A DNA stretch of 64,000 bases from Apostichopus japonicus (Eukaryota; Echinodermata; Holothuroidea; Aspidochirotida; Stichopodidae). The position numbers and the translations under genes are program-made. Of this stretch, positions 51,095 to 61,986 are shown piece by piece. The notes beneath the pieces are model-generated. The model worked only from the letters and a program-made list of their open reading frames with translations, ran no database searches and was not told where the DNA came from. Position 1 is the first letter of the stretch, and each line of letters begins with the position of its first letter. Location: NCBI RefSeq assembly GCF_037975245.1, contig NC_092571.1:16797917-16861916 (forward strand), read 5' to 3'.

Positions 51095-51291
51095 GTGCGT
51101 GTGTGCGTTGGTAAATGGTGGAAATCGAGGTAATTCGTCCGTTTACACACCTTCCAATCGAGGTATCACCGACAATCGAGGAATACCTCGATTAGAAAAG
51201 TACTGGCGTGGCGCTATTTGTGATCCTTTAAATGCTAGGAAAGTGATTTTGGTTCAATTTGAAGTAGTACCTCGTTTGGCATCATGCCACC

Positions 51292-51975
51292 TTGTTTATA
51301 TACATCCAACGAGGTAAATGAATCTGGAGGATTCATGTCAATTGGGTGCGCGCGTACCATGTATGGAGGGTCATGTGACGTGTTCCAGGGTGGTACTATA
51401 CTGATATTTCTCTGTAGCAGTTCGAGAACAGTGTTAGTGACTTCGTGAAAGATTGGTCGGTTCGGACATGGGAAATAACGGCATAAGAAGGTACTGGTAC
51501 TTCAGGCCTACGAAATAGTGCTAATATGCTAACGTTCAACCTTATTCTCTTGAATGAAGGCAGGCTTTCTACATAATCTTACTTATTAATACAGCTCTAG
51601 GGCAAGCTTTGTCTCATATGGCCTAACGTTATTAATACACGCTATAAGTTAATGTAGAAATGGGAAATGTTTAGTTCAGTGCAACCACGGAATTCTCCAT
51701 GGAACAGAGCCTAATGCTGCTCGACGGGAATATAGCTATCACGTTAGGCTACGGGCACGGTTATTGCTAGGTAACGGGTGTCGTCTGCTGCTCTAAGCAC
51801 GCAAACACATTTACGTACTAGTTGGGTGAAATAATCATGCGTAATAGGGAGAGTAGTATATTAGTACCACCCTGGAACACATCACATGACCCTCCATACA
51901 TGGTACGCGCGTACGCCCGTATTTACTGTGTGATAGTTTCTCCAGATTCATTTACCTCGTTGTATACATCTTTGT
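51292..51975. repeat. Internal inverted repeat in the left part of the SET element
   Basis: AACGAGGTAAATGAATCTGG (51308) through CGCGTACCATGTATGGAGGG and TGTTCCAGGGTGGTACTA (ending near 51408) is repeated in reverse complement at about 51860-51965, with small indels. Arms are about 105 bases and the spacer about 450. Both arms carry the CGAGG motif. It may be an inverted duplication of the element's own end, or a nested fold-back element. Confidence 0.88.
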
Positions 51976-54035
51976 GTATACATGACTACGGCGCGATTTC
52001 ACACAAAAATGTCAGTACCTCGATTACACGATGGACTGACGGCTGCGAGTCACTACATCGAATGGCAGGATCCCGCATGATTTCCTCGGTTTTGCGGTGG
52101 AAAACTGTCCCGTCGCAATACGGTGGTAAATATAAAATCACTTTTTTATTTAGTCAAAAATGTAATATGATCCTAATGTACCCGCTTGAATTCACTAATC
52201 GAAAAGCCATTGGGCCTAAGGCTAGAGTTATGATTCGTGTTGACCATAGTCTAGGACTAAATGCCTAGGCCTATATAGGTTGCTAGGCTATATATTTTAA
52301 CAGCCATAACATAAGGTTAGGCTCTGCAATAACATGCAGTACTATTTTGATAAGAGATAACAAGTGATCTCATCAGTGGTAGCCTATGAACTAATGCATG
52401 TGGGCCTAAGTTTGTATGGTCCTTAAAACCTGTGTTGAAATAATTTAGCCCTTTCATTTTTTTTTTGCGCCTACGAGATTATTGTTAGTTTGTTATTTAT
52501 GCATTTACATAACTTGCATTTAGAGGAATGCATTCAGCCAAATTTATTTCTTTCTTTCAATATGATAACTTAACTTAATCGTTAATTGTTAACATTGTCT
52601 CTGTGACATTGTTTTGTTCTTGATAGATGGGGCGCAGAAAAAAACCTGATTATGCTGTAGCAGCTAGAGAATGGATAAATTCACATAATGAAGACCCACC
52701 TGGCTTTTACATTAAAGAAGTGTCACCCACGATTGGTGAGCATTACATGCATACATTTGTTAACCACAATGACATTAATTTAAGAGAATATATATCTAGT
52801 TTGTAATATTTATTGTCCTTTAACTGCCTACTGTCTAAACGTTTCTTTTTTATAAGTGTTTGTAGAAAAGTACACTGGGTCTACAATTGTATTACCCAGA
52901 TAAAGAAGAACTATATGGACATAGGTGGAAGATGCATGTTGTATATTTACTTGTTCTACTTACTACAGGTAAAGGGCTGTTTGCAGACAAAAGCTTCTCA
53001 ACAGGCGAATTTTTGGTGGAATACAAGGGGAAGTTGGAAGCAGCATCTAACTATGAAAATGTTGATGACCTGACATATGTTTACTATTTTGTTGATGGGA
53101 GGAAGGAGTTGTGGTAAGTAGGTCAAATGTCTTGTAATACCTCTACTCATTCCACAGCAGCTTCTACTTGAATTGGATATGGTGTGTACTAAGCAGCATA
53201 AAAATGTGTTATAGTATCAGGACCAAAGTAAATTTCCTTTCATATTATTAAATAAATGTTGTAGTTCTTTGAATAAACTCAGTTTGTGTAGCATTCCCTT
53301 CCCCATACCACATCATCTTATCACCCAGTGCTGTAGGAATCAAGTCCTTTTGTTGTGGACTAGGACTCAGACCTGGGATGTCTTGCAGTCAGACTTGTCT
53401 CGGACTTCAGATCCCCTGGACTAGGTCTCAAGTCTGAGTCCAGAGGTATTCCACATTCTGTATGTCAGTATAGTAGGAGTTAACACATTTGGCCACATAG
53501 TGGACCTTCACTAATTGATTGTATTATCGTAAGTGAAGAACTATGTAAACGATTGTGGTGCCAACTGAAGTTGTAGGTTTCATCAGTAGATGATTGCAAA
53601 CAAATAATTTGACTTATTATTACCAGTGCATTCACAACATTTACTTTCTTTCAGTGTTCATGCAACTTTGAACCATTGCTTAGGTAGATATGTTGGATTA
53701 AGAATATTTTTTATCATGAAGCGATTATGTGTGGCATTGAGAGATCAGGTCTGATATCACTAATCAGTTGGTCATGTACTGATGGCAATGCACATTTCTA
53801 TTCAGTTTGAACGTTTGGTAAAATATAATTTGATGAAGCTGTATAGAATTGTATTTGCAGTGACCAATCTCATAATGACTATGTGTTTTGTGATTTTATA
53901 GAAGTTGTAGAGGACCCTGGTGATGCTGATAGTAATGATGAATGTTCAGATGCAGATGTTGAGGATAATGCTGCAGCACAGGAACTACAGGCACCAGAAG
54001 CAATGCTAGAAGAAACTGGTGAGTGTTTCTATTTT

Positions 54036-54262
54036 ATACAACACCTAATTATATTCCGGCCATTTGATTGGTCAATTGCTCGTCGATTGCATGCAAAATC
54101 CGCTCTATTGCACTCTATGAAATAGAACCATGGGTTATACTTTTTTGATAGCACTTTTTTCAATGGTAAGAGAGCAGAGAAACCTGTCTTTCCAAAACAA
54201 TATGTTGCATGAGTGCACTTTACATCCAATTATATCTAAATTTGAAGGTGTTGTATAAAACA
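54036..54262. mobile_element. Small MITE in the SET gene last intron
   Basis: TTTTATACAACACCT at the left and AGGTGTTGTATAAAA at the right are perfect 15-base inverted repeats around about 200 bases without coding sequence. Confidence 0.7.
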
Positions 54263-54277
54263 AATAATGCATGGTTT

Positions 54278-54418
54278 CCATTCGTGCAATAGTGCAAATA
54301 TTTCATTCGTTGAAAGATGTAATTTGTTGCATTCAACTCGGCTGCGCCTCGTTGAATGGAACATTCCATCTTTCAACTCATGAAATATTTGCACTATTGC
54401 ACTAATGAATGCAGGTAA
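54278..54418. repeat. Fold-back palindrome with ~60-bp arms
   Basis: Left arm CATTCGTGCAATAGTGCAAA with TTGAAAGATG and TTGCATTCAAC; right arm GTTGAATGGAACATTCC, CATCTTTCAA and TTTGCACTATTGCAC ending AATGAATG. The short loop contains GGCTGCGCC. It abuts the MITE at 54036-54262 and the two could be one composite element. Confidence 0.85.
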
Positions 54419-54932
54419 AGTCAATCTCATAAGAAAGCAATATTCACATATATATAGTGTAGTGGGAATATGTAGTGGGAATGAAATGTTGTTAAAAGCA
54501 AGGTGATTACTTCCCCTTGTTTCCAATTAATCAAATCATTTACACTTCTGATGGTTAGTATGTTAAAAATATTAATTTTAGAGATATATTTGTGATTACA
54601 GATGATAATGCATCCAAGGTTCGCAGTACTACAAGCTCTTCAAATGTGCAACAAAAGACTACAAAGAGGAAAGCCTGGAGCACGGATGAAAGGGACGCCA
54701 TAATGAAGCATTTTTCAGGGCTGATCTTACGGAACAAGCTTCCTGGCAAAACTGAGATTGAGAGGGTAATGGTAAAAGAGAAATCTCTTCATTCTAGGTC
54801 ATGGAGGAACATTAGGATTTCTGCAGAAATTGTATTGTCTCAAAATCAAGGAAGCTGCATTGAGAGTGGAATATTGTGTTTTGACATGCAGTAGTGCAGC
54901 AACACATCGATGTCTTAAATGCAAATTGATGC

Positions 54933-54938
54933 AATAAA
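54933..54938 (+). promoter_or_regulatory. Polyadenylation signal AATAAA of the SET gene
   Basis: Canonical hexamer 38 bases after the putative stop codon of the last exon, followed by an A-rich stretch. Confidence 0.5.
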
Positions 54939-54939
54939 A

Positions 54940-56080
54940 GAGAAAAAACACAACATTCAGCAAATACTTTCTATCCTGGAACTATGTTTATTTTCCTTCA
55001 CAGTGTTCTTTGAGTTTGGATTCTTTTTACCTCTCATTTTTTAAGAAGTACCATTGTTGTATAAGAAGCGTTTTTTTTAAAGTCACTTTTGGATTATTAT
55101 GTTGTAGGGCAGTGACTTCGAAACTATTAACAAATCCAATCTCTATGTGTACTGTACTCATAGTCTTGTCATGTGCATGAGCTCAACTCTTTACTGTGAG
55201 CACACCCTGTTTAATTCTTTCCAAAGTTACTTCAAACATGGTTTTAACTGGAGATCAGAACATTGCTACCAATTTAAAAAAAAAATCCTCAAAGTAATTT
55301 TCAATTGGCGTTAGAAATGATTTATATTCTTCTTTGAATCTTTGTAGTAACAGTTGAATATTTTGAACAAAATGTTCTGATCTATTGATAATAGTTTATC
55401 ACACCTGATATTGTGTTCTTGCAGAACCTCAATCATTGTATAGTGTATAGCATATGTTTGTCAGTTTCAAGGACTTAAACTTCTTTCTGGATCTATTTTG
55501 TGCATTATTCATGCAGGCTCAGTTATAACAGTGTTCATTCCTATTTACTTCACATGTTGTCATTTGTTACATAAGTGGTGTATTTTAGCCTTCAAAAATG
55601 AAGTATGTTTTTGTATAGATTGTAAAAGTATTAAGGAAGGTATATTTGATTTTGAGGAAACGTACAAGATAATCAGTAAGTATAAAGGGGCTTCTCAGTG
55701 ACCAAGACCTGCCCTCCCATGAAATATGTACTTTACTTGTCTGATAAAACAGATTCTTTTAGTCACAATGTTCTACAAAGTTTGATATAAAGGGCTCCTT
55801 TTTCATCACCAAAACATAGCTAAAACTGGCAAGAAGGTATGGAACAGACTTGAAGAAGAAATGTTAGTGTTTATGCTAACCTACCTCTCATCACTTAATC
55901 TACTCTTTAATTAGTCTCCTTTTTATATTTTAACACGTTATACCACTTGTTTTATTGTTCATTTTAGAGAAAACATGTTTGTGTTTGAGTCACCTTTATG
56001 TTCGTTCTTCTTTCTTGTCTATCGTAGTAAACACTAAAGCAAACTTCAAGGTTCAGTGGAGTACAACCAATACTTGTCTG
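54940..56080. other. Non-coding interior of the SET element
   Basis: AT-rich sequence between the SET gene and the right subterminal array. Short open frames show no recognised domain, and I see no transposase. Confidence 0.45.
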
Positions 56081-57700
56081 TCCCTCCCAAACATAATATA
56101 TGGCAATACAATGTTTCATGGTATAAGAAATGCCCTGATTCCTCGATTTGATGTTATGATAGGCTCGATAGCTAGTCAAGTGTATATGCTATTCAATAGT
56201 CAGTACTTCCTTGGATGGTATATGGACTTCTGAAGTTTCATCAATGAAAAATATTCCATGTTTCGGTTGTATTAAGAGTACATTGATTACTATATTCATG
56301 AACCCAAATGAAGAGTTTTTCTCGATTGTCGGGTGAATTTCTCAAGTTTACACACTGTTTAAATTATGACAGATACATATAGGTTAGCCGAAATAGTGTA
56401 AGCATTGAGTCGCATGTATATCTATTATATCATCCATTCGTGTATGCACCTCTGAACACAAATTGCTGTCCGACAAATTAGTCCCATGTCCGTTGACATA
56501 AGAAATACTCCTCGATGTGGCATTGTGACCTCTATTCAAACGCACAGCATAGCCTCGATTGATATGTGTACTTCTGAAGTTTACACATTTATGTTTACGT
56601 TAGATATGACAGAGGCATCATCAACTTGCCATCAGAGTGTAAAAGCCTACCTTGACGTTCATTCGGTTGATTCTCAATATGCAGTTATATCGCGCCAATA
56701 TAACACAATTATTGCCATAGAAGATATGCACTGATTCCTCGTTTTGATATTATGACCGCTAATCGAGTGTATACTTTGACGTATAATCAGCATTACCTCG
56801 ATTGGCATGTGGACTTCCGAAATAAACATTTAACATTTCTCGGTTATATCAGTAGCGTATTAATTGCTCGATTTGATAACAAGACGGCTAATGAAATGCC
56901 TCGTTACTGTGTAGAAGAAATGCACTGATTCCTCGTTTTGATTTATGACCGCTAATCGAGTGTATACTTTGACGTATAATCAGCATTACCTCGATTGGCA
57001 TGTGGACTTCCGAAATAAACATTTAACATTTCTAGGTTATATCAGTGGCGTATTAATTGCTCGATTTGATAACATGACGGCTAATGAAATGCTTCGTTAC
57101 TGTGTAGAAGAAATGCACTTATTCCTCGATTTGATATTATGACCGCTAATCGAGTGTATAATACGTATAATCAGCATTACCTCGATTGGCATGTGGACTT
57201 ATGAATAAACATTTAACATTTCTCGGCCACATAGTAAATTAACTGCTCGATTTGATATCATATCAGTACTTGCGAACTTCTGAAGTATATACATGACTTT
57301 TTGACATCACGGATCAAATATTCTTAAGTTGTGTAATAACACAACATAACCCAACCGTCGCTTACGTAAGAAATAAATCGATCCTGAAAACTCGTTATTC
57401 AGAGTTGTCTCAATTGGTGTGCGGAATTCTGACTGGTCATCCATGAACAATATCCTTTATACAGGAAATGTGCACGATTCAGTAACCCCGATTGATATGT
57501 AGACTTCTAAAGTAACAATCTACAGTGGTTCCTCGATTTGGTAGTGAAATGGACAACCTAGTGTAACAATGTGTATTTAGTATTTCCTCTATTGATATGT
57601 AGACTTATTATGAGGAGTAAATCACCTCGTTTTCCCGATTCTGGCTTCACGATAGGTGTGTATGTGTGTTAAATCATTACCTCGTTTTGTATGTACACAT
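56080..57700. repeat. Right subterminal array: ~195-bp units rich in CCTCG(A/T)TT
   Basis: Three clear units begin near 56719, 56911 and 57107 (GAAGAAATGCACTGATTCCT, GACCGCTAATCGAGTGTATA, CATTACCTCGATTGGCATGT). More degenerate related blocks lie on either side (56127-56240, 56499-56600, 57350-57600). The CCTCG motif keeps one orientation. Open frames here are incidental. Confidence 0.85.
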
Positions 57701-57861
57701 CTCATTGCCAAGATTAGTTCCAACGATCAACTTCGGCACATAGGATGCTCTCACAGGTAACCTACTACTACCACTCAAAAGGGTGGACCTCTCTGAAGGT
57801 TTTCTAGGGTTTCCTCGTTTGTAAGGTTCAGTACGGACTACCTCGTTTGCCACCAAGCACA

Positions 57862-57878
57862 CGTATGTGTGTGTATGC
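57862..57878. repeat. Right copy of the 17-bp direct repeat flanking the SET element
   Basis: Identical to 51078-51094 and immediately outside the right inverted repeat. It lies in a GT-rich tract, so chance identity is possible. Confidence 0.45.
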
Positions 57879-58771
57879 ATGTGTGTATATGTGTGTATGT
57901 ATGTATAGGTTACCCATTGCCGACGTTAGATATATGACATTGATCAATAAATTTGACAATCAGTCAATTGCCTGTAATTGAAAGGCTTAAGTGAGCCTGC
58001 ATTCGCCTCACCATGATACTGCTTACAAGAGGAAACCCACATTGGAAACCCAGCTAGCAAGTAACTATTACACGATATATGTTTAATGTTGCAGTTACAT
58101 GCATGTTCTAACAACCCACATATGTTATGCGATGATAGGCCAACGTAAAAGCAACGCGTTAAAGGATCCATTATATTTGAATAAATGAATAAAAAAAGAA
58201 TACATAACATTACGTATATAGGAATTCGAAAAGTTACAATATAGAGAGAAAAAAGAAAAAAAAAACAGGATATATTATAATATTTATTAGTGATATAGTT
58301 GGTGGTTCCGAATGGTCAGTATAAAAATGCGAGGTTGTGGACAGGGGCAGAGGGGGGGGGGGGAGGAGAATGTAGTGGGGAGGGGATAGGAGAGGCGATG
58401 GAGCGGGTATGACAACAGCCAGGAGGGGAGATGGATAGGAGGAGGAGAGGATATTGGAGGAGATGAGGAGAGGTCAGGAGAGCCCGGAAAGGGAGATGGA
58501 GAGGAAGTGAGGTACCGCTTTCTCAGTTACAAGAAGTTTGCACTTTCCGTCGGTAAAGTTTATTCTCGGTAAACCATGCCCACGCATATACTGAATATTT
58601 TGCCCGTCGAACATACTCCATCGAAGTCTCATGTCATGCCAAGACAATTCCCCACTCGAACATGAACATACTACCGTATATGTGATGATGCGAGCACGAG
58701 CCGCCCATCCCATACCATGTGTTTGATGAACCCCAGTGCTCGCTTTGACTTCCGCTTCCGGTTTTGACTGC
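57879..58771. other. Spacer between the SET element and scramblase B 3' end
   Basis: GT microsatellite, then AT-rich sequence, then a G-rich tract (58320-58500) with repeated GGGGAGGAG-like runs. The scramblase B 3' UTR must occupy the right end. No gene was recognised. Confidence 0.5.
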
Positions 58772-61700
58772 TTAGGTCTGGTCTTCGCTCTCAAAGTACA
58801 TGAATTCCTGCGAATGGTAAATAAATGTGAATTTATAAAAATAAGCTGAGAAGAAAACTCGGTGGAAGTACCGTTTTACAGGCCCGTGTTTTTACCTACA
58901 AGTTCTATAGTAATACTGTCGTACACTTATATACGTCACGTGTTTTAACATCTAAAAGTGAATCATCACAAACTTGTATAGGCTTACATGTGTAATCACA
59001 ATAACTCTGAAAACTTTGAGAAAAGGCGAATATTCGGGTACAAATAGGATTCGAGGTTTTGGGTCATCCCTAAATTAAATTTCTTCATCAGGAAGAAATG
59101 TTAATGTGGTTAACGTATATATAATACACAATCACGTTTAACAAGAAATACAAAAATAAAGTGTGGGGGTGGGGGAGAAAATACATTTACATATTTCATG
59201 ATGCGATGATTTGTCTACTTACGATTAAGAACATAGCTCCGAGGAGAGTCGCCTTCTGTTTTACATCCAGATCCTTTGGGACTGTAAACGTGAAAATCGA
59301 AGAAAAATAAAAGTAAGGATTTCTTTGTTTGGAATGTCCAAGACAGAAATGTAGAAATGCACAAGAAGTGCTTGTTCCAATAGAAGAAAAAAAAATTGCA
59401 CAACGATGAAGTGGTTTCTTCTGAGATGTGCAGTAAAGGTGTACCGGATGCTAAATTATGGAGCGCCAATAGAGACCAGAATCGTTGCTGCATGCATGCA
59501 TGAAAATCCAACAGAGGTATTGTATAGTATATGGAAAACCAAATTAATGAATCACTGTTGTATAGTATTATAACTCCATCGTAGCACTAAAGCTAGTGGC
59601 AACGTAAACCAAAAAAATAATAATAAATATATAAAAAGTTAAACAAGCTTGGAGCACCGTAAATAGCGATAGGGCTATAGAAGGAGGGAAAACGCTCGGT
59701 CCAATTCGGTACAGAAAATGAAAAGCGGTACGTCAATGTTAGGACCTTTTTCTGCAATGCTGCTGCGAATCATAATTTTACTACAAAGTTTTGAAGTTGT
59801 TTGACAATCTGATGCGAGCGTACGTAGTTGTTGCACAATGTTAAAACCAACGAGAGTTTTTATTTGATCAATTTATTTTATTTTAAAAATTTTTTAAATT
59901 TATTTTAAAATTGTTGAAATTATAACCTTTTATTTTAACGTAACTTATCATTTTGTTGCAAAATGTTCAAATTATGATATTCGATAAATGATAATTTTGT
60001 CATTGTGCAGTAAAGTGTTGAATTCCTCACTTATTAGATTTGAGGAATTTGTTATCTTATTGGAAATTGTTATGTTATCTGAACAATTAATCATTTTGTT
60101 GAACATTGTTACTAAATTTACAAACAGATGACGTGGTATACATGTTTCAATAGCTCTTCGATAGCTAAACAAATACGCAATACTTTCAGTAAACTATGTA
60201 GAAGTTATTCTGTAATGATATATGCGACTGACCTGCGATAAATCGTTGTCATGGCAACATGAAGATGGTTATATATAGCGAATTGTTTCCTTTTTTACTC
60301 ATCTACTTTTTTCAGTAAAACAAAATGATAAAATAAAAATTATTTTTATGTTTCGACGATTCTTACATGTGACTGTAAAACTGTCGGCTTTGGTAAACAT
60401 TTCCTTAACGAGACCGTTCCAGACTTTGGAAACACTGCCAATTTCTATGCCATCTTTGCCATAAAACTGAAATAAAAATATAGAAGGAAAAATATAACCA
60501 CATTGCTCGTAAAAAAAGAGAAGAATATGGAAGAAAGAAAGAAAACAAACCCAAAAGAAACCAAAACACTTCACTCATTTCTTTACCTCAGACTATGTTT
60601 CTACAAAACTCACGATGAAAAACAATTTACAATTAAACTTATGAACACAAAATACAGAATATAAGGAATTTTGTACATTGCTTTGTTTCTGTATTTTCCA
60701 TTAGAATAAAGGCAAGAAATTATCTATGACATGAAGGAAACTTATCAAACCTGTTGGCCAGTGGAGCCAGCGGTAAGGGCAAGCGAGAGGGTGTGAGAGG
60801 GGGGGGGGGGGGGAGGTGCTCGGACTCTTTTTAATGAAAACCTATGCGGCTGATCATAACTAACTAATAGAAAGTTAGGTCCATCTCCTATTAGGCCTAA
60901 TGTAAAATTCCATTCCTGAAAATAAAAAACGAAACATAGAACACATATTTCGTTGTTGGTGTTAGTGTTGTAAATTATACATTGAAGGAAATAAGGACGT
61001 TATTAGACATCTATAGCCTTTGACCTACCCGGAAGTGAACATCTCCGGTACATCCACAACAGCATTGACATGGGCAGCAGGGTCCACCTATGCTGAGGAC
61101 ATCGTTCATGTCTTCGTCCTGCACGTAGTATTTGGGTTTCCATACGCTGCACCTGTAAATAGAAAACAAACAAGTCTAGTTTTTAGGTTAATTGCTTTCG
61201 TCATGCTACATGTCTGACCTTTAACCCAAGCACAACAACACGTGATGAATACACGGTTAGAATTCCCTTTGGTATGAGTACGCACTGGGGCTGATTAGCC
61301 TACCGCTTTACCGGGTCGGAACCGGTTCGCCGCTGGGTCTGCTCTTTGGTCGCGAAATATGCCAGATTCATAAGAGGCGCCAAATGCGCATTTAGTTTCA
61401 AAGTTTCAGGTGACCGCCCTTGTTGGATCACAGAGTTCGGAGAGAGATTTGCCTCCCAGTAAGTGAGTGCAAAGATATGTAGGCGCGTGTATGCGTACTC
61501 AATCGTGCCCTAGTAGCCTATATTATAGATATCACAGCATTACATGAGTACGAACGCGCCAAGTCGATTGGTGGTTTCATTGAATACACTTTTCAAATTG
61601 CCTGCCTCTTCAGACTCCAAAAATCTTCTTTTTTTTCATTTGTCTTTCTTTTGTATATTTCTGTGTTACGTTTTGTGTTTTTGTTTTATGGTGTATATAT

Positions 61701-61947
61701 TTAAAAATACATAAATAAATAAATGAATGAATAATATGAAACTTGTATTTACCCTTGATGGACATATCCGATGGGGTTACCTGGTGGTGCTTCAATGGTG
61801 ATGCGATATGCGCAACAGTTTTTACCGCTAATGCACCAACAACAACCGGCGCAGATTTGAAAGGGTCTTGTCACTCGAATAACTTCCTATAGTATACGAA
61901 TAGTAATTATTGTTTCTTAATGACAAAAGTAAGCATTATTTATGGTG

Positions 61948-61986
<39 letters not shown>

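Larger units (their letters stand above)
52627..54894 (+). pseudogene. SET-domain (KMT5A/SET8-like) gene carried by the putative transposon, apparently decayed
   Basis: Exons: 52627-52735, 52969-53113, a damaged 53656-53755, 53902-54018 and 54602-54894. The ATG directly follows a TTGATAG acceptor, so a 5' UTR exon is likely. The N-terminus MGRRKKPDYAVAAREWINSH joins in phase to GKGLFADKSFSTGEFLVEYK and on to YYFVDGRKELW, the first half of a SET domain close to histone H4K20 methyltransferases. The third exon starts well (CVHATLNHCLGRYV) but the Asn-His cofactor-pocket motif and following residues are missing, and the frame hits TGA at 53753 after LCVALRDQV. Exon 4 is acidic. Exon 5 encodes a charged module (KRKAWSTDERDAIMKHFSG, then LPGKTEIERVM and SRSWRNI) known to me only from uncharacterised expanded families. 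AATAAA follows at 54933. Confidence 0.6.
51117..57854. mobile_element. Putative large DNA transposon with TIRs and CCTCG(A/T)TT subterminal repeats, carrying a SET-domain gene
   Basis: The left end reads GGTGGAAATCGAGGTA, then GTCCGT, ACCTT and CAATCGAGG. The complement of the right end (57813-57854) reads GGTGGCAAACGAGGTA, then GTCCGT, ACCTT and CAAACGAGG, so the two ends are divergent inverted repeats of about 42-47 bases. AA(T/A)CGAGG motifs dominate the outer left end and CCTCG(A/T)TT motifs the right end (about 16 between 56139 and 57848). None were noticed just outside. Such clustered oriented octamers are what transposase-binding subterminal repeats look like. The interior holds a spliced SET gene and a ~195-bp tandem array. 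No transposase was recognised, so it is either non-autonomous or of an unfamiliar type. Confidence 0.65.

Noticed and set aside
51822-52268. 148-residue plus-strand frame before the SET gene
   Set aside because: It begins inside the inverted-repeat arm and crosses octamer motifs; no recognisable domain and no homologous frame in the other arm.
55498-57142. Several 65-92-residue frames in the right part of the SET element, considered as a transposase
   Set aside because: They lie in AT-rich DNA or the tandem array, share no motif with transposase families I know, and do not continue across splice-like junctions.
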